Assembly: GCF_018143015.1 (NCBI RefSeq)
Contig: NC_054750.1
Location: 2,647,501-2,711,500 of the forward strand
DNA length: 64,000 nt
Reading direction: 5' to 3'
DNA from: Lytechinus variegatus
Taxonomy: Eukaryota; Echinodermata; Echinoidea; Temnopleuroida; Toxopneustidae
Part shown: positions 43,427 through 54,465 of the stretch, in pieces
Layout of the letters: every line of letters begins with the position of its first letter
How positions within the stretch are numbered: position 1 is the first letter of the stretch
The notes under the pieces: generated by a model
Database searches by the model: none
Told to the model about the DNA's origin: nothing
What the model saw: only the letters and a program-made list of their open reading frames with translations
Program-made: the position numbers and the translations under genes

Positions 43427-44518
43427 ATGATGATGGTGTCTTGGAAGCGTCCATGGCCGTGGAGCTTACATATTGCATATTTCATGCTCTACATTGGCTT
43501 GTCAATAACTATTTGCAATAATTCAGATGGATTTCTTGCTCCAAAACCTAAAGCTCGATACTCCAATCTCTACATCCAGAAAGGATACTTGAAATCTCGT
43601 ATCCCATATTATAGTAACGCTATCGCTAGTCTCAACATTAGGATCATCTGCTGTGGTGACGTGAATCCTAATCCAGCCCCATGTGTTAGATCACGTCTCT
43701 CTGATAAAACTCAAATTCGATCAACTAGTAAGCAATTGAGTTGCATTCTGCTAAATGCCAGAAGTCTACGTCAGAAAGTACCCGAGTTCGAATCATATAT
43801 TTGCACTTCCCGACCAGACATCATATGTATTAATGAAACATGGTTGGATGGTGATGTTTACGATGCCTCCTTGGGTATTCCACAAGATTACCTTATATTT
43901 CGTCGTGATCGCCCTGATAATCGGCGTGGAGGTGGCGTCTTGCTTGCTATAAAGCAGTACCTGATACCGGAACGGAAGGTAAACAACAGCTGTCTTGAAA
44001 TCATCTGGGCCTCCTTCAAGAATGGTTCTGACTCATGGGTGATTGGTGTATTATATAGACCTCCTAATAGCAACACATCTTATTGGGATAGGTTGCAAGC
44101 TGAATTAGATTTGATCAAACCTGATGATTATGATGGATGTCTCCTAGGTGACTTCAATGTTGATATGTCGCCAAATGTTCATTCTTCAAATCGGATTCAC
44201 TTGTCATCAATGATGAATGAGCTTGATCTGATTCAGATGGTATCCTCTCCAACTAGATTGTCGAATGGATCTTCCACTGAGGGATCAATCATCGATCTTG
44301 TCTTCACCAACCGTCAATACGCTCTTCTGGATGTTAATACCATGGCTAATCCTGTGGAGTCTGACCACCTAGCAGTACAGTGTTCGCCTGCGATCACCGA
44401 AGCCTGCTCCGACGCCTTCAGTTCTCCGATCGTTTCTTCATTTGAAACAGGCAGACTTTGGTCATCTTCGGCATACTCTACACCTATTACCATGGAATTC
44501 TCTATTGGATCCGGCTGA
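43427..44518 (+). CDS. LINE endonuclease ORF with hydrophobic leader and 2A-like segment
   Basis: This 363-residue frame opens with a hydrophobic leader (LHIAYFMLYIGLSITIC), then RIICCGDVNPNPAP, then an APE-type endonuclease: LLNARSLRQK, DIICINETWLDGDV, GVLYRPPN, LLGDFNVDMSP, IIDLVFTNRQ and SDHLAV. This nicks target DNA for retrotransposition. The last 25 or so residues are out of phase with the rest of the polyprotein. Confidence 0.85.
   Translation: MMMVSWKRPWPWSLHIAYFMLYIGLSITICNNSDGFLAPKPKARYSNLYIQKGYLKSRIPYYSNAIASLNIRIICCGDVNPNPAPCVRSRLSDKTQIRSTSKQLSCILLNARSLRQKVPEFESYICTSRPDIICINETWLDGDVYDASLGIPQDYLIFRRDRPDNRRGGGVLLAIKQYLIPERKVNNSCLEIIWASFKNGSDSWVIGVLYRPPNSNTSYWDRLQAELDLIKPDDYDGCLLGDFNVDMSPNVHSSNRIHLSSMMNELDLIQMVSSPTRLSNGSSTEGSIIDLVFTNRQYALLDVNTMANPVESDHLAVQCSPAITEACSDAFSSPIVSSFETGRLWSSSAYSTPITMEFSIGSG
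43643..43681 (+). other. Degenerate 2A-like motif in the LINE leader
   Basis: The encoded IICCGDVNPNPAP aligns with the ribosome-skipping 2A consensus D-(V/I)-E-x-N-P-G-P. Glu is replaced by Asn, and the essential Gly before the final Pro by Ala. 2A leaders of this kind (LLLCGDVE-NPGP) are known in sea urchin CR1-like LINEs. This copy is probably inactive. Confidence 0.7.
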
Positions 44519-45374
44519 CATTGAGGAAAGCTACGAACTATTTCTTGACCTGTTTCATGCTGCCGTCAATGATGCTATCCCACGTACCTTGAAGAAGAAG
44601 TCTAAATGTTCACCTTGGATCTCAACAGAACTAAAGAAACTTGTCTTGCTGAAACATTCTTTGTTTAGAAACGCTAGACGGTCTAAAAGACCTGACGATT
44701 GGACTGCTTACAAAGCTCTTAGAAATAAGGTAAAGAAAGAAACTAGGAAATCTTACTGGACTTATGTGAACTCTCTCTTTACTTGTAAAGATAACAGGCG
44801 TAAATTCTGGTCATTTATACGTAATAAAAAGCATGCTGTCCCACCTCCTAAATTCAAGTTAAATAATATTAACATGTGTAAACCTTGCGACATTGCTAAT
44901 GCTTTCAGCACTTATTTTTCCTCCGTTTTTTGGTCCTTCTTTACCTCTTCCTAAGGCTCCTTCTTTATGCACTTTGCCTATCCCTTCTCTCTCTGACCTG
45001 TCCGTCTCCACCTCTGATATTCATTCTGCTCTTCTTCGCCTATCCAAGAACAAACCACCGGGACCTGACGGCTCGTTACCCAGTGTACTCAGTAACATTG
45101 CCCTTGAAATTTCACATCCTCTATCTATTTTGTTTAATGCTTCTCTCCACAGTGAACTGTGCCTTCTTCTTGGAAACGAGCCCATATTACCCCTGTTTTT
45201 AAGAAAGGTGAAACATCCGACATTACTAATTACCGGCCTGTTGCCCTAACATCTGTGTTGTGCAGAGTGCTTGAGAAGATGATCGTGAAGGCTATTGATA
45301 ACCATGTCGAATCGTTTGGTCTCCTTAATAGAAACCAGCATGGTTTTACGAGAGGGAAGAGTTGTGTTACTTAG
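44455..45374 (+). pseudogene. LINE linker and 5' part of reverse transcriptase, in three frames
   Basis: Frame pieces run in order: DPADIEESYELFLDLFHAAV to FSTYFSSVF (to about 44930), then LSVSTSDIHSALLRLSKNKP-PGPDGSLPSVL (about 44940-45170), then SSWKRAHITPVFKKGETSDI-TNYRPVALTSVLCRVLEKMI and NQHGFTRGKSCVT (to 45371). Each shift breaks the polyprotein. The TAG at 45372-45374 closes this part. Confidence 0.8.
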
Positions 45375-46523
45375 TTGGTGAATGTGCTCAATAGATGGGC
45401 GACTGTCTTGGATAAGAGATCCCCACCACGAATCGACGCTGTTTTTCTAGACATGTCGAAAGCTTTCGACAAAATGCCTCACAGTGCTCTTCTTGCCAAG
45501 CTATCCTCTCAATTCAACATTCAGGGTAACCTGTGGAGATGGATTTGTTCTTTCCTTTCTAACCGCTATCAGTCTGTTCTCTTTCAGGGTTCAACCTCTC
45601 CTTGGATTCATGTTCCTTCCGGAATTCCGCAAGGGAGTGTTCTGGGACCCAAGCTATTCAATCTCTTCATTAACGACATCTCCATCTCCCTTTCTTCTGA
45701 AGCTGTTCTCTTTGCAGATGATCTTCTCTTATTCCGTGTTATTTCTTCTGATGCTGACGAAACCATAGTCCAAAATGACTTAGATAGCTTGATACAGTGG
45801 ACTGCCAGCAATGGTATGTCCTTTAATGCACACAAGACTAAAGTTATGCATGTGACCAGGAAGAAAAGAATCCAAACTCCTCATTACTATTTAGGAAACG
45901 CATGTATATCATCCGTATCTTCATTCTTGTACTTGGGTATTACAATTAGTTCAGACCTATCATGGAACCCACACATTGATTCAATTGTCTCTAGGTCGAA
46001 CCGTCTGCTTGGTTTTATCCGTGTTGTTGCACGTGGTGCTTCTACCAATGCCATATTTGCATTGTATAAAGCTCTCATCTTGCCAATCCTCGAATATGGC
46101 ATTCCTGCCTGGCACCCGACGACCTTAACTCAATCTAGGAAAATTGAAAAGATTCAGCGAGCAGCAACCCGCTTAGCTCTCAAGCAGAGGCGAGGCGAAA
46201 TGCCGTATGATGAAAGACTTCTGGCACTTAACTGGTCATCACTCACATCTCGTAGGGACTACTTGTTATGCTCATTTGCATACAACTGCCTATCAGGTTT
46301 ATGTGACTGTGAATCTCTTCTTGAAAACATACTCATTAACCCCCGTCATATGGAAGTTCTTTCCTTTCGACATCTTTCTTCTAGGACACAATCCCTCTTC
46401 TGCACCCCCTCCAGAAGACTACCTCGACTGTGGGACACACTACCCAACGACATCAAGGATTTTGCTGTTCTTTCTCCTACTTTCCTCAGTTCTGTAAAGC
46501 AAGCAATTCTATTTCCTGATTAA
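45375..46523 (+). CDS. LINE reverse transcriptase core and C-terminus
   Basis: This 382-residue open frame directly follows the TAG, so it is a continuation rather than a separate gene. It has motif A (AVFLDMSKAFDKM), motif B (GIPQGSVLGPKLFNLFIND), motif C FADD at residues 113-116 (45711-45722), then NGMSFNAHKTKVM, LGITISSDLSW and the IQRAATRLAL region typical of CR1/Jockey LINEs. It ends at TAA, 46521-46523. Confidence 0.9.
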   Translation: MVNVLNRWATVLDKRSPPRIDAVFLDMSKAFDKMPHSALLAKLSSQFNIQGNLWRWICSFLSNRYQSVLFQGSTSPWIHVPSGIPQGSVLGPKLFNLFINDISISLSSEAVLFADDLLLFRVISSDADETIVQNDLDSLIQWTASNGMSFNAHKTKVMHVTRKKRIQTPHYYLGNACISSVSSFLYLGITISSDLSWNPHIDSIVSRSNRLLGFIRVVARGASTNAIFALYKALILPILEYGIPAWHPTTLTQSRKIEKIQRAATRLALKQRRGEMPYDERLLALNWSSLTSRRDYLLCSFAYNCLSGLCDCESLLENILINPRHMEVLSFRHLSSRTQSLFCTPSRRLPRLWDTLPNDIKDFAVLSPTFLSSVKQAILFPD

Positions 46524-47228
46524 GACCTTTATGCTTTTCTACTTTTCCTGCTTAATACAATGATTCTGGTTCTGCCTTGGAGACATTTTCTTTTCATTAT
46601 CTCTGCCTCTCTCTCTCTCTTATTTTTACTTTCTATAAATTATATCTTTCTCTCCTATCAAAATTATGCAATTATACATTATGCACTTAATGCATGCTTT
46701 TCTCTAGATTTTATCTTGTATTTTATCTTGTAAATTATCTTAATTATTTTAAGGCTAGTACAGTGATATTCTTATCCTTTCTCTTTATCTCCTCGATTCG
46801 TTAATCCAATGCTTTCTTATCCCAATTTCCTATCCTGATAAGTTTTATCATGTTATCATGGTTTTTTCACTGTACATGTATCGTTATGATAAATCAAGTG
46901 ATTATATCCTGAAAAAGTTTTCGATATTAATTACATTTTACTTTGGACTTTTACCCCCCTTATTTTTTCAGATCTCCAGTTACACCAGATCTGATAATTT
47001 TTATATTTGAATTTCCAATTGCAAGTTTATTTAAAAATACCCCTTTCATTACTGTTCAGCACCGAGGTGTTATTTTTTACTATGTTATATTTTTTCCAAT
47101 TTTGCAGTGGTATTTTTTTATGCATCTCAATACTATCTAATTAATTATTTTGGCACCCTTTTCAGTATTCCCTTTTTAAACGTGCAATATTTTGTGTAAT
47201 AGTATTTATATATTTTTATTTATGTCTT

Positions 47229-47312
47229 GGGAGCGGCATGTGTGGGGGCTCATGCCTTCGGGCAACAGTGATGAATTTCGCTTTTGTGCCCCCTGACCCA
47301 CATGCCGTTCCC
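47229..47312 (+). other. LINE 3' UTR hairpin
   Basis: GGGAGCGGCATGTG pairs with CACATGCCGTTCCC with one G-U pair, and a GGGGGC/GCCCCC helix sits inside. Such stem-loops near the tail are thought to guide the LINE reverse transcriptase to its own RNA. Confidence 0.75.
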
Positions 47313-47383
47313 GCATTCTTTGCATGTTAATGTACTGTAAATTTTCTAATGTAATGTGTATGTACTTTTTTATATTGGTCAAA

Positions 47384-47406
47384 TAAATAATAATAATAAT
47401 AATAAT
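47384..47406 (+). repeat. LINE (AAT)n tail
   Basis: TTGGTCAAATAAATAATAAT begins a run of AAT repeats that ends the similarity to LINE 3' sequence. Simple-repeat tails instead of poly(A) mark several LINE clades. Confidence 0.75.
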
Positions 47407-48479
47407 TGCCTGTTCGATGAGATACATAATTATCTTGCTAAATAGGCTGATATGGAGCTTAGAATATCAAGTTTTGAAGTCAATATACACAACGTATTTC
47501 AGCTCGGACATCGAGATTTAATTATTTGGTATGATTTACAAATTGATTCAATAAGAATTGCTCTGTAAAATGTCAGTTCGTCCCAACAATTGAAATATAG
47601 GGGGGGCAAACATATCGTTTTGCCCCCCCCAATAATTACGCATGTGCAAAAATAAAATCAGATTAAAAATGTAATGCTACACATAAATCAGCAAGCGAGA
47701 TTAAAATACACAACTCGTTCTTTAATTTAAATCGTGGTAATAATGTCCGCTTTTTCAGATTGGAATATAAACATTTTCAGCTCGCGCTTCGCGCTCGCAT
47801 TAATTTGTTGGTGAGATATGTGTCTCTTTCTAATGAGTCATATATATAATAGTAGGCCTATGTGTGTGGGTGAGTTTGTTTTGTGTGATCAAGCGCCTTT
47901 GGAACACTGATTCATGATTTTGCCCCCCCCCCCCAATCTGAAAAATGGATCGACGGCCATGTTAAAAATATATTAACCCATACATTCTTATATGCATAAT
48001 TACATTACAACAAAATGTTACTCTTATCAATCACGTTTATACCTATAATGACTGGTCTTATAGTATGCTAGAAATGTGTCTCAAATCATTATGATACTGT
48101 TTACTTATCTTCTTTATAATGTTCTATTAACTATCATTATTATTACAGATCATTCCTGTGTTCATGTAGCTTCTTGAGGGAGGGAGACACACCGGTTACA
48201 GTTTTTCCCAATTCCAGGCAGCAATATGCCCCCATGCACATTTTCATTCATAAATGTTGAATCATTACTGTATAATTTTGCCAATAAAAAAACCCTGAAA
48301 TACCTGTAATTGTAAAATAGGTGTGAAATAACGTCTGAAAAAAACTATTTTTAGCCAAACATTTAGATTTTTGATAATCAAAGTCATGTACAAAAACGTA
48401 AAAATGACCACGATTGTAGACCAGCAGATTGTAGACCAGCAGCAGCACCATGATTGATTGATGCTGCTGAGTAGGGCCA
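47407..48479. other. Intergenic DNA with repeat scraps
   Basis: No gene was recognised. GCTCGCGCTTCGCGCTCGC at about 47780-47800 is a copy of a phrase repeated at 59-60 kb. Poly-C/G tracts lie near 47600 and 47925. Confidence 0.4.
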
Positions 48480-48571
48480 TCCTCCCGTTTTCTATTTACC
48501 AATCCATATGTATAATTTTATATGTATTGTTATCTGTTTTTAACGGAAATAAATTCAATTCAATTCAATGG
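48480..48571 (+). repeat. LINE 3'-end scrap with ATTCA-type tail
   Basis: TATGTATTGTTATCTGTTTT, AACGGAAATAAATTCAATTC and two more ATTCA units resemble the 3' end of CR1/L2-like LINEs. An inverted look-alike is at 31859-31880. Confidence 0.45.
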
Positions 48572-49275
48572 TCAGCCCCCCCCCCCCACACACACACTTC
48601 TAAATCCGTTCCGCGGCGCCTGAAAATGGCCGCCATAGACCATGTACAATCTCTATTCCTAATATGAACAATATGAATGGGGAAAATAAATTGAACAAGT
48701 GCAAGCACTATTGAAAATGCATTGTGACTTATGAGTGAAGTACTGTTTGAAAACATGATTGCTAACGAAATCGTTACTTATGTTGCGTACGGCATGTGAA
48801 AATATTTTGATATTCCAAATGGCTACCATACGCCCTTTATTATTATGAACAACTTGAGTGGGACAAATAAATTTGAAGGATTTTTATTTGCTTGGCTATA
48901 ATTGTATTGTATGAGTGAATATTGTCTGAAAACACGATTCCTAATGGAATAAAGCATTCCTTCTGCCACGTAGAGGAATGAGGAGGAATTTCATAATATA
49001 AAAGTATGCATCTTCCGATTAAAAGTAGCTTTCGAAGCTAGAGCAAGGCCTCCATCGATACGCAAATCTCGAGTTTCCTTACAAGGTATTGAATTACACG
49101 GTGTCCAAAGTCTTTTTTCAAGCCTTTTTGGAAGTCGATGGGTTTTGTGTGTCTGTGTCTATTTTCTGGATGCATCGATAGAGAGAAAGAGGGGAATGAT
49201 GAGAAGGGGGGGGGGGGCGGAGCCAGGAGAGGGCCAAGAGCGGTCGGAAGGGGAGAGGAGACCATTTATGCTGCA

Positions 49276-49690
49276 GTCAAATTTCCCTACAGCGGCCGTA
49301 CGGCGAGTCGAAACTGGTTTCATGACATGTACTCCGGCGACAATTGCTCCGCTCTATAGATTCCACGTACTAATTGAAAGACCACCTTCAACCTTACCCT
49401 AAACCCAACCCTAAACCCTTACCCTGCATAAACCCAACCCTATAAATCTAACGTAAAACCCTATTGCAACCCTAACCCGCCGATATACATCGAGCCGAAA
49501 TTAAGCCAGGAGCAATTGTCGCAGGAGCAAATGTCGGGTCAACGTCGAGATTTGGGTCAGCTGTTTTATTCATGTTTATCAATTTATTCAAACCACCTAT
49601 AATGTATATAGCTGGTCCGACAAAATGTTAAAAGGGTTGTTTTCGACTCGCCGTACGACCGCCGCCGCCGTAGGAGAAATTGATATGACT
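49276..49690. mobile_element. Foldback with GGCCGTACGGCGAGTCGAAA arms, copy 2, carrying an insertion
   Basis: GTCAAATTTCCCTACAGCGG-CCGTACGGCGAGTCGAAA faces TTTTCGACTCGCCGTACG-ACCGCCG and TAGGAGAAATTGATATGAC. The arms match copy 1 at 34690-34846, but the interior is about 330 bp because a second element (49322-49541) lies inside. Confidence 0.8.
49322..49541. mobile_element. Short element with ATTGCTCC/GGAGCAAT ends, copy 2, telomere-like core
   Basis: GGCGACAATTGCTCC faces GGAGCAATTGTCGC and a further GGAGCAAATGTC. The core (49392-49475) is a degenerate array of CCCTAAACCCAACCCTAAAC-type units. It resembles the 23305-23515 element. Confidence 0.65.
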
Positions 49691-51186
49691 GTGTCATTAG
49701 AACTGCACCTATATGCGACGGAAAACTTACTATAAATTCATTTCTGGAAGCGCCCCCCCTGAAAATATCGCAATGAAAGTCTTGCAATTATGAGAATATA
49801 AACACCTGCATCAATTCCGCAAAGAATCCACACAATAAAATAACATTAACCTGAAAACAATAACCTGAATGAGCAACCTTGTTTTGCATCAATTTGAACA
49901 GTAATGTTCAAACTGGATATGAAAAATTGAAAAGTGTGTTTTTCTTTTAAATTCAGAAAATCCCTGTTTAATATAGAAAACGAGTTATATAAAGATTTGC
50001 GTTGTGTATGTATTATATACAAAAACTCTGATATTGTTTGTTTTTACTTCATTTTATTTTGTGGGGGTTTCCACCTTGAAAATATATTTGACAAAAAGAT
50101 CATATCAGCCACAGCATACATAACATGAATGAAGCAAAAGCAAAAAAAAAGTTTTGATTATCGGTGCATGCACATCGTTGGAGTGAATATGTCTAAAAAA
50201 AGAATTTCTATAGGTTTTTTTTCGACTGATTACAAAAATCGTTTAGTTATTCACGAAGTTGCCCCAAAACAAAATGAAATGTGGAAGAAGAAAAAATAAT
50301 AGTAAAATTTTCCCACCATCGATTCAATGGTTTCCGATCAATTGATTGTAAAAAAAATCTTCAAAGAAATTTTCCCAGGAAATTGGGATCCTTTGATGTA
50401 TTTCATGCTGGCATGATCCGTTAATCTTTCTTCAGCTATAACTTCAAGACTCAAACGTTTTTTACAACTTAAAATATTTTAAAGCAAACACTGGTTGACA
50501 CCGGGGGTTGACAAAAGATTTGGACGCAATTAATGTACAATATACCAACAAACAATCTCAATCAGAGTAGGATTGCGTGTATAACAAAATAATAAGACAT
50601 TCACTGAATAGTACGAGATTGGCTGAGAAAAATAAACAGACGGGACTAAAGAAATTCCAATGATAAAGTGCGCAGAAATTTCACATTTCCTGAATGGCGA
50701 TGATGTTTTTTAAAGTGGAGATTGATCGGTAGTCAAAAACGAATGGGACAGGTCATTGTAATAACTATTAACATATGTAGTTGGCACTCACTGAACTAGT
50801 ATTTCTAGTTCAGTGTTGGCACTCCACAGAGCCCTAGGCTTGGAACGATTTTTAAATAGGGGGCGTTGTGAGTTTTGTTCAGGGGACTGTCGGAAAAGAT
50901 TCGACAAATGTAACTATTGCTCCCCTATCCGGGGGGGGGGGGCACTTCCATTCACGAGTAGATACCATGCGCGACCAAGGGGTCTCGAAAAGCACCCTAA
51001 ACACGTAATTTTCATGTTCTGAAAATGTACCCCTTAACAAGTATTGGCGTGTGAAACCCTACCCTTAACAAGTATTGGAAACAAAACGATACTCTTGGCA
51101 AATATTCCCTGAAATGAACCCTAAACAAGTACAGGATGTTTTATTGTTACGGGTCCTTCGGATCGCCGGCTTTACCTTATTTGGTT

Positions 51187-52714
51187 TACCAGGGTGACCA
51201 GATTTCACAAAATGAAATACGGGACAATTGACAAAGATCAACAAAGAATCCAATACACAGTGTTAAACTTGTGAAAAAAATATAAAGAATTAGAAGGGAG
51301 GGTGAACGAAAGAATGATGAAGAGAAAGAAAAGAGATGAATTGAGAAGAAAAGAGATGAATTTAGAAGAAAAGAAAATGAATGAAAAAAAGAAAAGAAAT
51401 CACAGAAAGTTAGATACGAAGAAGAAAGAAAGAGTAAGAGATAAAAAAATGTTTCCGTCATTCTTTGAAATGAATATAGAAAGAAAGAAAACAAGAAAGA
51501 AATGAAAGAAAGGAAGGGAAGATGAATAAACGTGTGAAAGACAAAATAAAGGAGAGAATTAAAGGGGAAAAGAGGAGGAAAGAAAGAATGACAGAAAGAA
51601 ATATGTTTCCTTCATTCTTTGAAAGAAAGAAGAAAACAGGAAGGGAGGGAGGAAGGAATGAAGGGAAAGAAAGAATAAGGGAAAAGAATTAGAAGGAAAA
51701 AATAAAATAAAGAAAGGAAGAAAGAGTGAGGGAAGAATGAAGGGAGGAGAGAAAGAAAAAAAGTTAAAATCATGGAAGGAAAGAAAAAAACGGAAAGAAA
51801 CAGGAGAGGAAGAGAAAAGGAAGCCAAGGTGATTTTAAAGAAAGAAAGAATGAAGGTAAAAAGGAAATTTGATAAAGAAGGAAAGTAAGAGAAAGAAGTG
51901 AAAGCAAAATGAACAGAGAGAGAGGAAAAATGTTCAGGAAAGAAAGATAAGAAATAAAGATAGATGGAACAAAAAAAGGGCAAGGAGCAGGAAGGATAGG
52001 GTAGAAAAGAAAGAAAAATGAAAAAGATCAAACTTCAAGCTAACAACAAAAATGAAAAATCCAATCCTCTAATAAAATCCATAATGTTATTTGGTGTTTT
52101 TTCAATGTATTTTAAAACTTTCAAAAGTAAAGTGTTTAAAAAAAAAAATTTCAAAGTGAAACATATTGTCAAACTTAGAAATTAGATGAAACATCGCGGC
52201 ATCGTACATTAAGACTCAAAACGAAAGCTGATACAACTAGATCTATGAAAAGTCAATTACTTTTTCCTCCGATTACATCTCCAAGTCATTAAATCTGAGA
52301 ATACATAATATAATTCTAGGAATTTCCTGCCGATTTTGTGATTATTTTGGTGGAAAATGGTTTATCATGTGAGATTGTTTGCACCATTGAGAATTTGCTT
52401 CGATCCTACATGCCTAGCTTGTCATCGCACAGGCAGGAGGCCAGTTCGTTTGCAATGTTGGGTTAGCAAGAAAATCACCGCAGCACTTGCAAAAATTTAC
52501 AGTTATCCAAGTCGATTTAATTGTTGTCTCTGCTTCGTCATCTGTTGGTTATTTTAATGAAAATTCGTCACTTTTAAATGTATTAACTACATTTTGTTCA
52601 ATATTCTGAAATACGGGACAAATGGGCGTCCCGGGAAGGGTTTGTCGGGACACCGGGACAAAGGAGCAAAATACGGGACAATCCCGGGAAATACGGGACG
52701 TCTGGTCACCCTGG
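51187..52714. mobile_element. DNA element with CCAGGGTGACCAGA TIRs (inner of a nested pair)
   Basis: The ends CCAGGGTGACCAGA and TCTGGTCACCCTGG are exact 14-bp inverses, with TA on both sides (51185-51186 and 52715-52716). Subterminal ATACGGGACA repeats occur at both ends. The interior holds about 740 bp of purine-rich simple sequence and no transposase. Confidence 0.75.
51290..52030. repeat. Purine-rich GAAA/GGAA tract
   Basis: A strand-asymmetric run of A and G with GAAAGAAAG units inside the nested element. Long Phe/Ser/Leu frames on the minus strand come from it. Confidence 0.9.
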
Positions 52715-53264
52715 TACTACGAACCCATGCAGCTTCTACACCTCGCACAAATCGGACTCTAAACACGAAGTGTTGGGGCAAAAAGGACATCCTTTATAAA
52801 ACATTTTAATTTTGTTTTATCATCCCCGCAAATTCGACCCTAAACACGTAATTTTCCTAGCGAAATAGATACCCTTTTTTCATTATTTTTGTGTTTTTGA
52901 CACCCTTATCACGCCCCTTTCGTGAAAAAGATATCCTTTTTACGTGTTTTTTGGTCGCGCATGGTATCCACTCGTCAATGTAAGTGGCCCCCCGGGTTTC
53001 CAATCTCCGTCATTTGGGAGATATAAGCTTTTTGCCTTTTGGGGGCGGTTTTGTTTTTTATTTTATATTTTCTTTTCTTTTCAATCTGATTTGTAGGTGT
53101 GTTGCATAAGAGATACAGCATCGGGGGGGGGGTCCTCAGCACCCACGATTCCCAGGCCGATGGCACTCCATGTTACATAATTGCAATTTAAGCTACCTTT
53201 TTGTGTGAGTTTTATAAGTACTTTTAATTACTCGAGGCAAGAGCTAGATATTGCCTCCCCCGGC

Positions 53265-53340
53265 CGCGCGTTTCCGTTTTACACCCTGGCGAAGGCATTT
53301 TCCGGAAAAGTAGCCAAAAAGCGACTAGTGAAGAGTCTAC
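53265..53340 (+). repeat. Left arm of a 76-bp exact inverted repeat
   Basis: Identical, inverted, to 54742-54817. Its reading RAFPFYTLAKAFSGKVAKKR-LVKSL stays open in both copies. See the right arm. Confidence 0.85.
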
Positions 53341-53499
53341 GTCTACGTTTGTTTACATTATCAGCTGGGCGCGCGATCCAAAGTCCGCACCGCGAAGTTA
53401 TCCGCAGAACATATACCGTACTTGCAAATGCAACTGAGCTTATACTTTCCAGGTTCAATACGAATGTTTGCCTTGATCATTTGCCTTGCCGATTTGCTG

Positions 53500-54465
53500 A
53501 TGTCTGTCTTTCTCTCTATCTGTCTATATATCTATCTCTCAAATTCTATCTCTATCTATCTATGTAACTGCAGTATCTATATATCTAATAATCTTCTCTG
53601 TCTCTCTCATTCTTTATCTAACATCTATCTATCTCAAATTCTCTATCTCTCTCTATCTATCCATCCATCTGTCTGTCTTTCTCTACTTTTCTCTCTCTCT
53701 CTACCTATATGTAACTACAGTATCTATCTGTTAATTTGTCGCTCTTCTCTCTCATTCTTGATCTATCTAACATCTATCTCTCAAATTCTCTATCTCTCTA
53801 TCCATCTATCTATCCATCTGTCTGTCTTTCTCTATTTCTCTCTATCTATTTATCTATTTTTTAACTAGAGTATCTATCTATCTGTTAATTTGTTAATAAT
53901 CTTCTCTGTCTCTCTCATTCTTTAATTATCTATTTAATATCTCTCTCTATCTATCTATCCATCTGTCTGTCTTTCTCTTATTCTCTCTATCTATTTATCT
54001 ATCTATTTTTTTAACTTATCTATCTGTTAATTTGTTAATATTCTTTGTCTCTCTCCCTCTTTATCTATCTAACATCTATCTATCTCTCATCTATCTCTAT
54101 CCATCTGTCTGTCTTTCTCTATTTCTCTCTATCTATATATCTATCTATGTATCTATCTATCTGTTAATTTGTCTATCTTCTATGTCTCTCTCATTCTTTA
54201 TCTTTCTATCTATCTAACATCTATCTATCTGTCTCTCAAATTCTCTATCTCTCTCCCTCTCTAGCATCTGTCTGTCTTTTTTCTCTCTGTCTCTCCCCCT
54301 AGCTCTCTCTATGATCCATCCATCTCTCCCTCTTTCTCTCTCTTTCTATCTATCTATCTATCCACCTCTCTCTCTCTCTCTATTTTCTATCTATCTATCT
54401 ATCAATCTATCTATCTATCTGTCTATATCTATTTATCAGTCTTCTATATCTATCTTTCGGCAGCT
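53500..54465. repeat. (CTAT/CTCT)n tetranucleotide region
   Basis: Nearly 1 kb of interrupted CTAT, CTCT and CTGT repeats, including several larger repeats with TGTTAATTTGT joints and CTATATGTAACTACAGTATC phrases. It lies between the 76-bp inverted arms. Confidence 0.92.

Larger units (their letters stand above)
43427..47406 (+). mobile_element. Non-LTR retrotransposon (LINE, CR1/Jockey group), nearly full-length but broken
   Basis: The order is: leader with a degenerate 2A-like motif, apurinic endonuclease, linker, reverse transcriptase, C-terminal domain, 3' UTR with a strong hairpin, and an (AAT)n tail. The endonuclease has N110, E137, GDFN 241-244 and SDH 312-314. The RT has FLDMSKAFDKMP, GIPQGSVLGP and FADDLLLF. 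The coding line changes frame near 44440-44500, 44930 and 45170-45240 and has one TAG at 45372-45374 where RT relatives read Gln (SCVT-x-LVN). It is therefore a dead but recent-looking copy. The 5' end is uncertain. No separate gag-like ORF1 was seen. Confidence 0.9.
50929..52995. mobile_element. DNA element with CCGGGGGG..ATACCATGCGCGACCA TIRs (outer of a nested pair)
   Basis: The left end CCGGGGG(n)CACTTCCATT, then CACGAGTAGATACCATGCGC and GACCA, is mirrored by TGGTCGCGCATGGTATCCAC at the right, with TCGTCAATGTAAGTGG outside it. Both flanks contain CCCTAAACACGTAATTTTC-type subterminal repeats. No transposase frame is present. Most of the interior is a second insertion. Confidence 0.8.

Noticed and set aside
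51612-52031. 139-codon Phe/Ser/Leu frame on the minus strand
   Set aside because: It is the complement of a GAAA/GGAA purine tract inside a mobile element. The same holds for the minus-strand frames at 63497-63931.
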